A DNA stretch of 64,000 bases from Streptomyces spectabilis (lineage in GTDB: Bacteria > Actinomycetota > Actinomycetes > Streptomycetales > Streptomycetaceae). The stretch is taken from assembly GCF_008704795.1 (NCBI RefSeq), contig NZ_CP023690.1, forward strand, positions 4,164,501 through 4,228,500, read 5' to 3'. The notes under the pieces are model-generated. The model did no database searches and was not told where the DNA came from. It saw only the letters and a program-made list of their open reading frames with translations. This document shows, in pieces, positions 8,458 to 17,474 of the stretch (the first letter of the stretch is position 1; every line of letters begins with the position of its first letter). Position numbers and translations under genes: made by a program.

Positions 8458-10251
8458 GTGGACGCGCAAGGCCGTGGGCGGGCAGAGAACATCGATCCCG
8501 CAGACCAGTGGGTACTCAATCCGCAGACCGGCGACTACGAGCTGCGACTGAGTCCTTCCGCAGAGCAGTCGGCACCCCAGACCGGCGTGCCCGGACCGCG
8601 CAGGGCGGCGCCGCGGCGGGGAGCCGCGCGCCCGGCGGACCCGCAGCAGGGCACGCCGCACGAGGGCGCCCCGCGCCCCGGCGCGCGCGGGCCCGAACGG
8701 CCGGGGGGCCGGGGCGGCGGCCGGGAGCAGGTGCCGGGCCAGCGCAGGCGCCGTGCCGCGCAGCCGGAGGCGGCGGCGGGCAGTCGGCGCAAGGGCAAGA
8801 CCAAGAAGAAGTCCACCGGCAAGCGGATACTGGCGTGGACGGGCGGCACGGTCGCCTTCGTGCTCGTCGCGGCCGGCGTCGGCGGCTATCTGTACTACCA
8901 GCACCTGAACGGCAACATCACGTCCGTCTCCGACGACGGCGCGGGCACCGGCGGGTTCAGCAAGGACCGCGCCATCAACATCCTGCTCATCGGCACGGAC
9001 AAGCGCAGCGGCTCGGGCAACAAGGGCTACGGCGACGAGGGCAGCGTCGGGCACGCGGACACCACGTTGCTGCTGCACGTCTCCAAGGACCGCTCCAACG
9101 CGACGGCCCTGAGCATCCCGCGCGACATGATCACGGACATCCCGGACTGCCCCACCGAGCAGGACGACGGCTCCATGAAGACCATCCCGGGCTCGCAGAA
9201 AGTCCGCTTCAACGAGAGCCTCGGACAGAGCGAGCGCACGCCCAGCTGCGTCATGCGCACGGTCACGGAGATCACCGGCATAAAGCTCGACCACTTCATG
9301 GTCGCGGACTTCAACGCGGTCAAGACGCTGTCCAGCGCGGTCGACGGCGTGGACGTGTGCCTCGCCAAGGACATCGACGACCCCAAGTCGCATCTGAAGC
9401 TGCCCGCGGGCGAGCACTCGATCGAGGGCGAGGACGCGCTGGCGTTCGTCCGGACCCGGTACACCGTGGGCAACGGCGGCGACCTGAGCCGGATCCAGCT
9501 CCAGCAGCAGTTCCTCAGCTCGCTGATGCGCAAGCTGAAGTCGAACGACACCCTGACGAACCCGAAGAAGATGATAAGTCTGGCGGAAGCGGGCACGAAG
9601 GCGCTCACCGTCGACTCCAAGATCGCCGACATAATGAAACTCCGTGACCTCGGCATGGAGCTCGGCAAGCTCGACATGAAGAACCTGACCTTCGCGACGG
9701 CCCCGGTGGTCGACAACCCCGCCGAGAAGAAGCCCGTCACGGTCGTCCTGAACAAGCCCAAGTCCGACGAGCTGTTCTCGATGATGCGCGAGGACGTGTC
9801 GCTGACCGAGGTCAAGAAGCAGGAGAAGAAGGAGAAGGCCGCCGTGGCCGCGCGGCTCAAGGGCCCGCGCGCCGAGGCGGGTGACGTCCGCGTCGACGTC
9901 TACAACGGCAGCGAGAGGAACGGCGCCGCTCAGGAAACTCTCAGCTGGCTGCAGAACACTGAGGGCGTGACGAAGTCCAGCCAGCTCGGCAACGCGGGCA
10001 AGCAGGGCAAGACGACCGTGGAGTACGGCCCGGGCCAGGCCGACGAGGCCCGGAAGCTGGCCGACCTCATGGGGCTGCCCGCCGCCGCCCTGAAGCCGGG
10101 CAAGAGCGAGAAGAACGCGCAGGGGCTCCCGGCGATGGTGCTGACCCTCGGTGCCGACTTCAAGGGCGCGGGGACGCCCATCAAGGCTCCGTCGAAGGCT
10201 CCGGACGGCATCCAGAAGGTCGAGGCCGACAAAACCGTGTGTGCCAAGTGA
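8458..10251 (+). CDS. LCP family protein with C-terminal LytR_C domain, copy 2
   Basis: 597 aa from GTG with GGAGG about 12 bases upstream. Residues 1-120 are disordered and rich in Arg, Gly and Pro with a Lys cluster (KGKTKKKSTGKR) just before the membrane helix (about 123-146). The LCP domain runs about 174-410: NILLIGTDKRSG, HADTTLLLHV and LSIPRDMI. A LytR_C domain follows at about 476-570 (VRVDVYNGSERNG). Cysteines are at IPDC, PSCVMRT, VDVC and near the C-terminus (KTVCAK), the same four-cysteine layout as copies 1 and 3. Predicted membrane-anchored transferase joining a glycopolymer to peptidoglycan. Confidence 0.9.
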   Translation: MDAQGRGRAENIDPADQWVLNPQTGDYELRLSPSAEQSAPQTGVPGPRRAAPRRGAARPADPQQGTPHEGAPRPGARGPERPGGRGGGREQVPGQRRRRAAQPEAAAGSRRKGKTKKKSTGKRILAWTGGTVAFVLVAAGVGGYLYYQHLNGNITSVSDDGAGTGGFSKDRAINILLIGTDKRSGSGNKGYGDEGSVGHADTTLLLHVSKDRSNATALSIPRDMITDIPDCPTEQDDGSMKTIPGSQKVRFNESLGQSERTPSCVMRTVTEITGIKLDHFMVADFNAVKTLSSAVDGVDVCLAKDIDDPKSHLKLPAGEHSIEGEDALAFVRTRYTVGNGGDLSRIQLQQQFLSSLMRKLKSNDTLTNPKKMISLAEAGTKALTVDSKIADIMKLRDLGMELGKLDMKNLTFATAPVVDNPAEKKPVTVVLNKPKSDELFSMMREDVSLTEVKKQEKKEKAAVAARLKGPRAEAGDVRVDVYNGSERNGAAQETLSWLQNTEGVTKSSQLGNAGKQGKTTVEYGPGQADEARKLADLMGLPAAALKPGKSEKNAQGLPAMVLTLGADFKGAGTPIKAPSKAPDGIQKVEADKTVCAK

Positions 10252-10394
10252 CCTGAGGCGGTCGTTTCACGTCTCACAGAACGCCCCGGTGGTTGAAGCG
10301 CGACATACCGCGCGGACTGCCGGGGCGGCGGCAGCTCGCCGCAAGTGGCCGCGGGTGAGCCACACTTGGGAAGCACGGCGGGGAGGGACAGGGG

Positions 10395-12167
10395 ATGGGG
10401 CAGAACAGCGTGCGTGGGGAGGGAGTGTCCTCGGGGGCGGGCACTCGCGACGCCGCGAGTGAGCGGTCCCGCGCGGAAGGCAGCCGTCCGAAGAGCGACA
10501 CCGGGGACGCGGAGCCGCACGCGCGGGACACCGACGGCGCAGGACGGGACACCGACGGCGCAGGACGGGGCACCGACGGCACGGGACGGGGCACCGACGG
10601 CAAGGGCCCGGACGCCGAGGACAAAGGGCGGCCCCGCAGAAAAGGGGCCCGGGGCTCGCAAAGCGGCGCGCGGCGCACGGCGCCCCGGCGCAAGCGGCGG
10701 GTGCTCCGCTGGTCGGCGACCGTCCTCGCGGTGCTGATACTCGGCACGGCCGGCGCCGGATACCTCTACTACCAGCACCTCAACAGCAATCTGGAGACCG
10801 ACGACCTGAACCTGGGCGACCACCGGGCACCCGCGCCCACGCCCAACGCCGAGGGCCAGACCCCGCTGAACATCCTCCTGATCGGCTCGGACGCGCGGGA
10901 CTCCAAGGAGAACCGGAAGCTCGGCGGCGCCAAGGACACCTTCGGCGGCCCCGCGCTCGCCGACGTCCAGATGCTGCTCCACCTGTCGGCGGACCGCAGC
11001 AACATGTCGATGATCAGCATGCCCCGCGACACGCTCCTGACCATCCCCAAGTGCACGGACCCGGACGACGGCAAGGTGTACCGGGAGACCGGTCCGCGCA
11101 CGATGACGAACGAGTCCCTGGGGCGCGGCGGCCCCGGCTGCACGGTCGCCACCTGGGAGAAGCTGACCAACATCCGCATCGACCACTTCATGATGGTCGA
11201 CTTCTCCGGCGTGGTGTCGATGGCCGACGCCATCGGCGGCGTGCCCGTGTGCGTGGACAAGAACATCCACTCCCGCACCAGCGCGGGCAAGGGCTCCGGC
11301 CTGAAGCTGAAGAAGGGCACCACGAACATCCAGGGCGAGCAGGCCCTCCAGTGGCTGCGCACGCGCTACGGCTTCGAGGACGGCAGCGACATCGGTCGCG
11401 CCAAGGCCCAGCACATGTACATGAACTCGCTGGTCCGCACGCTCCGCGACAACGCGAGCCTGACCAGCCCCAACCGCCTGCGCAAGCTCGCCGAGAACGC
11501 CACGAAGGCCCTGAAGGTCGACCCCGGCCTCGGCTCCGTCCTCAAGCTCTACGACCTGGGCAACGAGCTGAAGAAGGTCTCGCCGGAGCGCACGACGATG
11601 ACCACGATGCCGTTCGAGTACTCCGGTTCGCGCGTGGTGCCCAAGCCGGGCGACGCCGAGCAGCTCTTCCGGCTCGTACGCGACGACATCGCCCTGGACG
11701 GCAAGGACAAGAGGAAGACGGCGAAGGAGAAGCCGTCCGACGACCCGGCCGCGCCGGACGCCGACATCGCGGTGCAGGTCCAGAACGGCACCCGCACCGC
11801 CACCGAGCCGCCGGTCAGCGGCCGGGCGGGCGCGGTCGCGCAGCTGCTCGCGGCCGGGGGCTTCACCAAGGCGGCGCCGGACACGGCGACGGCCCTCACC
11901 GAGGCCAGGACGGTGGTCCGCTATCCCTCGGTCGAGCTGGAGGGCGACGCCCAGCGGGTCGCGAAGTCCCTCGGCCTGCCGCTGAGCGCGGCCAAGAAGT
12001 CGACCGACGTCTCCGGCGTCACGCTGGTCGTGGGCGCGGACTGGCGCGAGGGCGACAAGCCCGAGAAGACGAAGAAGCAGGACGACTCGACGCCGAAGTC
12101 GGCGGACGCCCTGAACGGCTCCGACAAGAAGGCGTGCATGCGGGTGGACCCGAACTTCACCTGGTGA
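10395..12167 (+). CDS. LCP family protein with LytR_C domain, copy 3
   Basis: 590 aa; ATG preceded by GGGAGGG at 10381-10387. The cytosolic N-terminus (1-100) is charged and contains four copies of a seven-residue repeat of the type R(D/G)TDGxG. Membrane helix at about 103-126, LCP domain from NILLIGSDARDSKENRKLGG (about 158) with ADVQMLLHL and ISMPRDTL, and LytR_C at about 456-555 (DIAVQVQNGTRT). Cysteines at IPKC, GPGCTVA, VPVC and KKACMRV repeat the pattern of copies 1 and 2. It follows copy 2 by 143 bp in the same direction. Confidence 0.9.
   Translation: MGQNSVRGEGVSSGAGTRDAASERSRAEGSRPKSDTGDAEPHARDTDGAGRDTDGAGRGTDGTGRGTDGKGPDAEDKGRPRRKGARGSQSGARRTAPRRKRRVLRWSATVLAVLILGTAGAGYLYYQHLNSNLETDDLNLGDHRAPAPTPNAEGQTPLNILLIGSDARDSKENRKLGGAKDTFGGPALADVQMLLHLSADRSNMSMISMPRDTLLTIPKCTDPDDGKVYRETGPRTMTNESLGRGGPGCTVATWEKLTNIRIDHFMMVDFSGVVSMADAIGGVPVCVDKNIHSRTSAGKGSGLKLKKGTTNIQGEQALQWLRTRYGFEDGSDIGRAKAQHMYMNSLVRTLRDNASLTSPNRLRKLAENATKALKVDPGLGSVLKLYDLGNELKKVSPERTTMTTMPFEYSGSRVVPKPGDAEQLFRLVRDDIALDGKDKRKTAKEKPSDDPAAPDADIAVQVQNGTRTATEPPVSGRAGAVAQLLAAGGFTKAAPDTATALTEARTVVRYPSVELEGDAQRVAKSLGLPLSAAKKSTDVSGVTLVVGADWREGDKPEKTKKQDDSTPKSADALNGSDKKACMRVDPNFTW
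10525..10608 (+). repeat. Four tandem 21-bp repeats inside LCP copy 3
   Basis: Units start at 10525, 10546, 10567 and 10588, each near GG(G)ACACCGACGGC. They are in frame and encode seven-residue units of the cytosolic, probably disordered, N-terminus. The first two are almost identical, so recent slippage is likely and copy number may vary between strains. Confidence 0.8.
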
Positions 12168-12200
12168 GGCGGGAGTCCAGGTCCCGGCGCCGCTCCCGGA

Positions 12201-13241
12201 TCAGGCTTCCTGGGGCTTGCGGTCCGTGCCCAGGACCGCGGGGCGGCGCGAGGCGATGACCTTCTTGGCGAGCGAGCGGGGGCTGGTGAGGAATCCCCAG
12301 CCCCACGACATGTGCATCGTGGCGAGGGCCACCGGGATCTGCAGGCGCGCCTTCAGGGGCAGGCCCTTGCCCGCGGGCACGGACCCGGCGGCGATGGCCG
12401 CCAGGTAGCCGCCGGGGATCACCAGGCCCCACGGCGTCAGGGCGGCGCCCACGACCAGGCCCGCGGCGATGGCGCACACGGCCGTCGGCGGCGCGAGGTA
12501 GCGCAGGTTGATGGAGCCCTCGTGGTAGCGGGCGACGACGTGCCGCCAGCGGCCGTAGTCCTTGTACTGCTTGGCGAGGGCCTTCACGCTCGGGCGCGGC
12601 CGGTAGGAGACCTTCAGCTCGGGCGAGAACCAGATGAGGCCGCCCGCCTCGCGGATGCGGAAGTTCAGCTCCCAGTCCTGGGCGCGGATGAACTCCTCGT
12701 TGTAACCGCCCTGCTGTTCGAGGGCCTCGCGGCGGAAGACGCCGAGATAGACCGTCTCGGCCTGCTGGGCGTCGCCGCCCGTGTGGAAGGCGGCGTTGCC
12801 CACGCCGATCTTCGAGGTCATGGCGGCGGCGACGGCGTGCTCCCAGTCGTTCTCGCCCTCGGCGTGCATGATGCCGCCGACGTTCATCGCGCCGGTCTCC
12901 TCCAGGAGGCGCACGGCGGTCGTGATGTACCCCGGCGAGAGCGCGGCATGGCCGTCGACACGCACCACGATCGGGTGACGCGAGGCCTTGATCGCCGCGT
13001 TGAGCGCCGCGGGCGTACGCCCCGTCGGGTTCGGGACCGTGTGGACGCGGGGGTCTTCGGCGACCAGCTCGGCGGCGATCTCGTCCGTGCGGTCGGTGGA
13101 GGGGCCGAGTGCGACGACGACCTCCATCTCGCCCGCGTACTCCTGCTTGAGGATCGCGTGGACGGCTTCGCGCAGGTGCCGCTCCTCATTGAGGACCGGC
13201 ATGATCACGGAGACGGCGGGAGGCTGACCGTCAGAATTCAC
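12201..13241 (-). CDS. Family 2 glycosyltransferase (succinoglycan-type, membrane-associated)
   Basis: 346 aa from GTG (VNSDGQPPAVSV), chosen because GAAGGA lies upstream; an in-frame start 22 codons earlier lacks family similarity. GT2 fold: SVIMPVLNEERHL at the N-terminus, ALGPSTDRTDEI, a DxD-like VRVDGHAAL, and DWELNFRIREAGG as the acceptor/base motif (ED-like). Two hydrophobic segments near 265-320 (AVCAIAAGLVVGAALTPWG and the following one) suggest membrane attachment. Convergent with LCP copy 3. It probably builds a glycan on a lipid carrier that the LCP proteins then attach, but donor and acceptor are not determinable. Confidence 0.85.
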   Translation of the reverse strand: MNSDGQPPAVSVIMPVLNEERHLREAVHAILKQEYAGEMEVVVALGPSTDRTDEIAAELVAEDPRVHTVPNPTGRTPAALNAAIKASRHPIVVRVDGHAALSPGYITTAVRLLEETGAMNVGGIMHAEGENDWEHAVAAAMTSKIGVGNAAFHTGGDAQQAETVYLGVFRREALEQQGGYNEEFIRAQDWELNFRIREAGGLIWFSPELKVSYRPRPSVKALAKQYKDYGRWRHVVARYHEGSINLRYLAPPTAVCAIAAGLVVGAALTPWGLVIPGGYLAAIAAGSVPAGKGLPLKARLQIPVALATMHMSWGWGFLTSPRSLAKKVIASRRPAVLGTDRKPQEA

Positions 13242-13440
13242 GTGCGGAGTTTCCTTCTCGTCTCGCGGCCCGGGATACCGGGGGGACGCCCCCGGAAAGT
13301 GCAGCATCGGGCGTCACGTTACCGCGAACGGGGGACACCGGCGCGCGCCGTCCGGGTCGCTACCCCGGGCCGCAGATCGTATGGGCCTACGGTTCTGGCG
13401 TCCCCCGGCTCAAGCCGCGACCGCGGAGGTGTCCTCGCAC

Positions 13441-14925
13441 GTGCCCGCACCGCACCGCTCCCCCGCCCCGCCCCCGCGCCGGCCCCACCCGCCGCGGCCG
13501 CCGCGCCCCCCGGTCAGACCGGCGGCCCGGCGCAGGCGGCCGCGCTGGGCGATGCGGATCGCGACGGCGCTGTCCGTCACGGTGCTCGGGGCCGCCGGGA
13601 TCGGGCACTCCGTGGTCTCCAGCCTGGACACCGGCATCAGACGCGTCGACGCCTTCAAGGACATGAAGAACAGGCCCGAGGGCAGCCACGGCACGAACGT
13701 GCTGCTCGTCGGCACCGACGGGCGCGACAGGATCAGCCGCGCGGAGAAGAGGAAGTACCGGCTCGGCGGCGCGCCCTGCCACTGCACGGACACGATCATG
13801 ATCGTGCACATCTCGGACGACCGGGAGCGCGCCAGCGTGGTGAGCCTGCCCCGGGACTCGTACGCGGAGCTGCCGCCGCACGTCGACCAGAACTCCCGCA
13901 AGCACCACAGGTCGCACCCCGTGAAGCTCAACGCGGCGTACGCGGAGGGTGGCCCGAACCTCACGGTCCGCACGGTGGAGCGCATGACCAAGGTGAAGAT
14001 CGACCACTATCTGGAGGTCGACTTCACCAGCTTCATGGAGACGGTCGACGTCGTCGGCGGCGTGGAGATCTGCACCACGACCCCCCTCAAGGACTCCAAC
14101 ACGGGCCTCGACCTGTCCGTCGGCACGCACCGGCTCAGCGGCGGCGAGGCGCTCCAGTACGTGCGCTCGCGGCACGTCGACGGGGCCGCCGACCTCGGGC
14201 GGATGCAGCGCCAGCAGCGGTTCCTCGCGGCGCTCATCGCGAAGGCGACGAGCAGCGGCGTGCTGTTGAATCCGGTCAAGTTCCGTGACGTCACCAAGAC
14301 GCTGCTCGGCTCCGTACGGGCCGACAAGGGCTTCGGCACGGAGGACATGCTGGCGCTCGGCCGGGCCATGCGGAACTTCTCCCCGTCGTCGTCGGAGTTC
14401 ACGACCGTGCCGCTCGCCCGCAAGGGGCAGCTGATCCCCGGCGTCGGTTCGACGCTGAAGTGGGACCCGCGGCAGTCGGCGAAGCTGTTCCAGGCGCTGC
14501 GCGACGACAAGCCGCTGGCGCCGCACCGGGAGCGGCGGAAGGTGGCGCTCGTGCCGGTGTCCCCGCAGCAGATCCGGGTGCAGGTGGACAACGGCACGCA
14601 CACGTCCGGGCTCGGGCGCCGGGTCGACTCGGCGCTACGGCGGTCCGGCTTCCGCACCACCGGGGTGCCCGGCTCCGTCCCGCTCGCCCCCGGCGCCAAG
14701 CCGCTCGCCCGCACGGTCGTGGCCTACGACCCGCGCTGGGACCGCTCCGCGAAGTCCCTGGCGACCGCGTTGCCCGGGTGCGAGATGCGGCGCGTGAACG
14801 GCCAGGGGGCGATGCTCAGGGTGCTGGCCGGGACGGACTTCCGCGGGACCCGTGCGGTCCGGGCGCAGGACGCCCACCAGGGCGAATTCGGCGCCATCAC
14901 GGGCGACCAGGTCGTGTGCCCCTGA
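13441..14925 (+). CDS. LCP family protein with LytR_C domain, copy 4
   Basis: 494 aa if it starts at GTG 13441, which has GGAGGT at 13425-13430; an in-frame ATG 20 codons upstream lacks a visible ribosome site. Pro/Arg-rich N-terminus, membrane helix at about 36-60, LCP domain from NVLLVGTDGRDRISRAEKRK (about 85) with CTDTIMIVHI and VSLPRDSY, LytR_C at about 377-475 (QIRVQVDNGTHT). Its cysteine layout differs: APCHC, VEIC, GCEM and the terminal VVCP. Divergent from the GT2 gene. Confidence 0.88.
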   Translation: MPAPHRSPAPPPRRPHPPRPPRPPVRPAARRRRPRWAMRIATALSVTVLGAAGIGHSVVSSLDTGIRRVDAFKDMKNRPEGSHGTNVLLVGTDGRDRISRAEKRKYRLGGAPCHCTDTIMIVHISDDRERASVVSLPRDSYAELPPHVDQNSRKHHRSHPVKLNAAYAEGGPNLTVRTVERMTKVKIDHYLEVDFTSFMETVDVVGGVEICTTTPLKDSNTGLDLSVGTHRLSGGEALQYVRSRHVDGAADLGRMQRQQRFLAALIAKATSSGVLLNPVKFRDVTKTLLGSVRADKGFGTEDMLALGRAMRNFSPSSSEFTTVPLARKGQLIPGVGSTLKWDPRQSAKLFQALRDDKPLAPHRERRKVALVPVSPQQIRVQVDNGTHTSGLGRRVDSALRRSGFRTTGVPGSVPLAPGAKPLARTVVAYDPRWDRSAKSLATALPGCEMRRVNGQGAMLRVLAGTDFRGTRAVRAQDAHQGEFGAITGDQVVCP

Positions 14926-14940
14926 CCCTGCCGCCAGCCG

Positions 14941-15262
14941 TACGCCTGCCAGCGGGGCCGCGCCCCACACGTCGGGCCAGTCCCACCCACCCGCCCCCAC
15001 CGGCCGTGAGACACCGGCCGCAGGGCCTCGCGCAGCTGGGGAGTATCCGGGCGCGATAGCGGCGGGCAACGCAGGGCGCCAGCCGCAGCGCAACGCGTCG
15101 GGGCCCGGCTCACGCAGCCGGGGAGAGACGGGTGGGCGGGTGGGAGACGCCGCCGCGGCAGCGGCGGGTAACAGAGGGCACCAGCCGCAGCGCAACGCGT
15201 CGGGGCCGAGCCTCGCGCAGCCGAGGAGAGACGGGTGGGCGGGTGGGAAAGGCGGGCGGGCG
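14941..15262. repeat. R2 G-rich dispersed repeat, compound locus filling the 367-bp gap
   Basis: Between LCP copy 4 and the thioesterase. Two direct copies lie 102 bp apart (from 15058 and 15160), sharing AGCCGCAGCGCAACGCGTCG, CGCAGCCG and the four-run tract GGGTGGGCGGGTGGG (15130-15144 and 15233-15247). A third, inverted piece with CCCACCCACCCGCCCCC is at 14982-14998. The same unit recurs at 27610-27760, 48744-48910 and 51880-51960. No gene is supported in this gap. Confidence 0.75.
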
Positions 15263-15292
15263 GCGGGCCCGGGGCCGTGGGTGGGCCCCGGG

Positions 15293-15841
15293 TCAGTCGT
15301 CGTAGCCCTCCCGGGCCCGGGACTCGCGGAGGTCCTTGATGGCGCGGCGGCGTGCCAGCCGGTGGGTGCGGCGGATCTGGGCCTCCTGGTAGCGGCGCCG
15401 GTCGCGGTCGGTCTCGGGCAGCACCGGCGGCACGAGCCGCGGCTTGCCGTCGGCGTCGACCGCGGCGAAGACGAGGTACGCGGAGCCCACCTGCTGCGCG
15501 GGCGTCGACTCGTTCCAGCGCTCGGCGAGCACCCGTACGCCGACTTCCATGGAGGTCCGCCCGGTCCAGTTGACCTGGGCCTTCACATGGACGAGGTCGC
15601 CGACGCGCACGGGTGAGAGGAAGGCCATCTCGTCCATGGACGCGGTGACCGCGGGCCCGCCGGAGTGACGCCCGGCGACCGCCCCCGCCGCGTCGTCCAC
15701 GAGCTTCATGATCACGCCGCCGTGCACCGAGCCGAGGAGGTTGGTGTCGGCGTGGGTCATGATGTGGCTGAGGGTGGTGCGGGACACCGAGGTCGGCTTG
15801 CCCGGAATCTCCGACTCCGAACCCGTGGCCTGATCTGTCAT
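15293..15841 (-). CDS. Acyl-CoA thioesterase (hotdog fold, YciA/BACH type)
   Basis: 182 aa from ATG 15841; a GTG three codons upstream is possible. Single hotdog domain with HADTNLLGSVHGGVIMKLVDDAAG, the characteristic Asn/His-Gly-Gly helix, then SMDEMAFLSPVRVGDLVHVKAQVNWTG. The C-terminal 35 residues are Arg-rich and variable. Predicted to hydrolyse acyl-CoA esters in the cytosol; chain length unknown. Convergent with LCP copy 4 across the repeat region. Confidence 0.85.
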   Translation of the reverse strand: MTDQATGSESEIPGKPTSVSRTTLSHIMTHADTNLLGSVHGGVIMKLVDDAAGAVAGRHSGGPAVTASMDEMAFLSPVRVGDLVHVKAQVNWTGRTSMEVGVRVLAERWNESTPAQQVGSAYLVFAAVDADGKPRLVPPVLPETDRDRRRYQEAQIRRTHRLARRRAIKDLRESRAREGYDD

Positions 15842-15970
15842 GCCCTCCACCCTATGTCGGCGGGGGCACCGTGCCGGTTACGGGCGCATTGCCACAGCTC
15901 TGCAACAGGCGTGACCCGAAATCACGCCCTCCCTGTAAGGCAGGGCGCGCGGCACTGCACACTAAGCCAC

Positions 15971-17290
15971 ATGAGCGATTGGCCAGACGCGCGGAACGGC
16001 AACAACGGAGACCGCCACGGGTACGGCAGCGGCAGCGCACAGCCCGACGGCGCCCGCGTGATGCGCCACGTCCAGCGGCCCGACGGGGTCCCGCGCCAAA
16101 CCTCGTACGACGACGACGTGTACGACGACCTGTACCGCGACCAGCGGGCCCAGCCGGGCCAGCAGCACGCCCAGGGCCCCGGCGGCCCCGGGGGCTACGA
16201 CAGCGGCTACAACACCGGACAGGTGTACGGCTCGCCCGCAGGCCGCGGCCAGGCGCCGGGCGGCCCGCAGGGACCTCCCGGCCCGCAGGCCCCGCCGCGT
16301 CCGAAGCCCCCGGTCAACTGGAAGAAGCGGATCACCTGGGGCCTGGTCACGTTCCTCGCCCTGCTGATCGTGGTCTCCGTGAGCACGTACTTCTGGGCGG
16401 ACTCCAAGCTCAAGCGCGAGGTCGACCTGTCGAAGGTGATCGAGCGGCCCGCGGGCGGCAAGGGCACGAACTACCTGATCGTCGGCTCGGACAGCCGCGC
16501 GGGCATGTCCGACGAGGAGAAGAAGAAGCTCCACACCGGCTCCGCCGCGGGCAAGCGCACCGACTCGATGATGATCCTGCACGTCGCGGACGACGGCGGG
16601 AACACGATGATCTCGCTGCCGCGCGACTCGAACGTCACGATCCCGTCCTTCAAGGGCGCCGAGTCGGGCAAGCTCTACCCGGCCACGGGCCGCCAGACGA
16701 AGCTGAACGCCGCGTACGCCGAGGACGGCCCCGAGCTGCTCGTCCGGACCGTGGAGGCCAACACGGGCCTGCGCATCGACCACTACGCGGAGATCGGCTT
16801 CGGCGGCTTCGCGAAGATCGTGGACTCGGTCGGCGGCGTCGAGATGGACATCCCCAAGGCCTTCAAGGACAAGTGGTCGGGCGCCGACTTCAAGGCGGGC
16901 AAGCAGAAGCTGAGCGGCCAGGAGGCGCTCGCCTTCGTCCGCACCCGGCACGCCTTCGGCAGCGACCTGGAGCGTACGAAGAACCAGCAGAAGTTCCTCT
17001 CGGCCCTCGCCCACCAGGTGGCGACGCCCGGCACGGTCATGAACCCGTTCAAGCTGTACCCGACGATGGGCGCGGGCCTGGACACGCTGGTCGTCGACAA
17101 GGACATGGGCCTGTTCGACGTGGCGTCGATGTTCTGGGCGATGAAGGGCGTCACGGGCGGCGACGGCAAGTCCATGAACATGCCGATCTCCGGCACGGTG
17201 GGCAGCAACCTCGTCTGGGACAAGGCGAAGGTCAAGCAGCTCGTCGAGCAGCTCAACAACGACGAGGAGGTGACCGTGTCGGGCAACTGA
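15971..17290 (+). CDS. LCP family protein without LytR_C, copy 5
   Basis: 439 aa from ATG 15971 (MSDWPDARNG); no clear Shine-Dalgarno, so the mRNA may be leaderless or the site weak. Residues 1-115 are a Gly/Gln/Pro/Tyr-rich disordered region, then KKR and a membrane helix (about 119-142). LCP domain from NYLIVGSDSRAGMSDEEKKK (about 166) with RTDSMMILHV and ISLPRDSN. It lacks LytR_C and, unlike the other four, has no cysteine at all. Closely resembles the most conserved Streptomyces LCP type. A strong hairpin follows. Confidence 0.9.
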   Translation: MSDWPDARNGNNGDRHGYGSGSAQPDGARVMRHVQRPDGVPRQTSYDDDVYDDLYRDQRAQPGQQHAQGPGGPGGYDSGYNTGQVYGSPAGRGQAPGGPQGPPGPQAPPRPKPPVNWKKRITWGLVTFLALLIVVSVSTYFWADSKLKREVDLSKVIERPAGGKGTNYLIVGSDSRAGMSDEEKKKLHTGSAAGKRTDSMMILHVADDGGNTMISLPRDSNVTIPSFKGAESGKLYPATGRQTKLNAAYAEDGPELLVRTVEANTGLRIDHYAEIGFGGFAKIVDSVGGVEMDIPKAFKDKWSGADFKAGKQKLSGQEALAFVRTRHAFGSDLERTKNQQKFLSALAHQVATPGTVMNPFKLYPTMGAGLDTLVVDKDMGLFDVASMFWAMKGVTGGDGKSMNMPISGTVGSNLVWDKAKVKQLVEQLNNDEEVTVSGN

Positions 17291-17300
17291 CCGGACACCC

Positions 17301-17346
17301 GAAGCCCGTGGGCCCCGCCGTCACCGACGGCGGGGCCCACGGCTTC
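17301..17346 (+). terminator. Strong hairpin downstream of LCP copy 5
   Basis: Arms 17301-17322 and 17326-17346 pair almost perfectly around a 3-base ACC loop, with one bulged C. There is no U-run, as is common for Streptomyces terminators. It separates the LCP gene from the dipeptidase-like gene. Confidence 0.75.
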
Positions 17347-17474
17347 GCGGCGGGGTTCCGGAGGCGTTCCGGCGGCGGCCGTACCCCGAACGCTCCGCCC
17401 GCCGTGAAGCCGGGCGCTTGCCGTGCGACGGTGGTGGACCAGCGAGAAAGTGCCCACCGGACCGCGGAGCTGCC

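Noticed and set aside
15058..15262. Direct repeats considered as a CRISPR array
   Set aside because: Only two long copies, no regular short repeats or spacers, and no cas genes.
16..17474. LCP/GT2 block considered as a secondary-metabolite or capsule island
   Set aside because: Base composition is uniform, there are no mobility genes, and the same genes are core in Streptomyces as far as I know.
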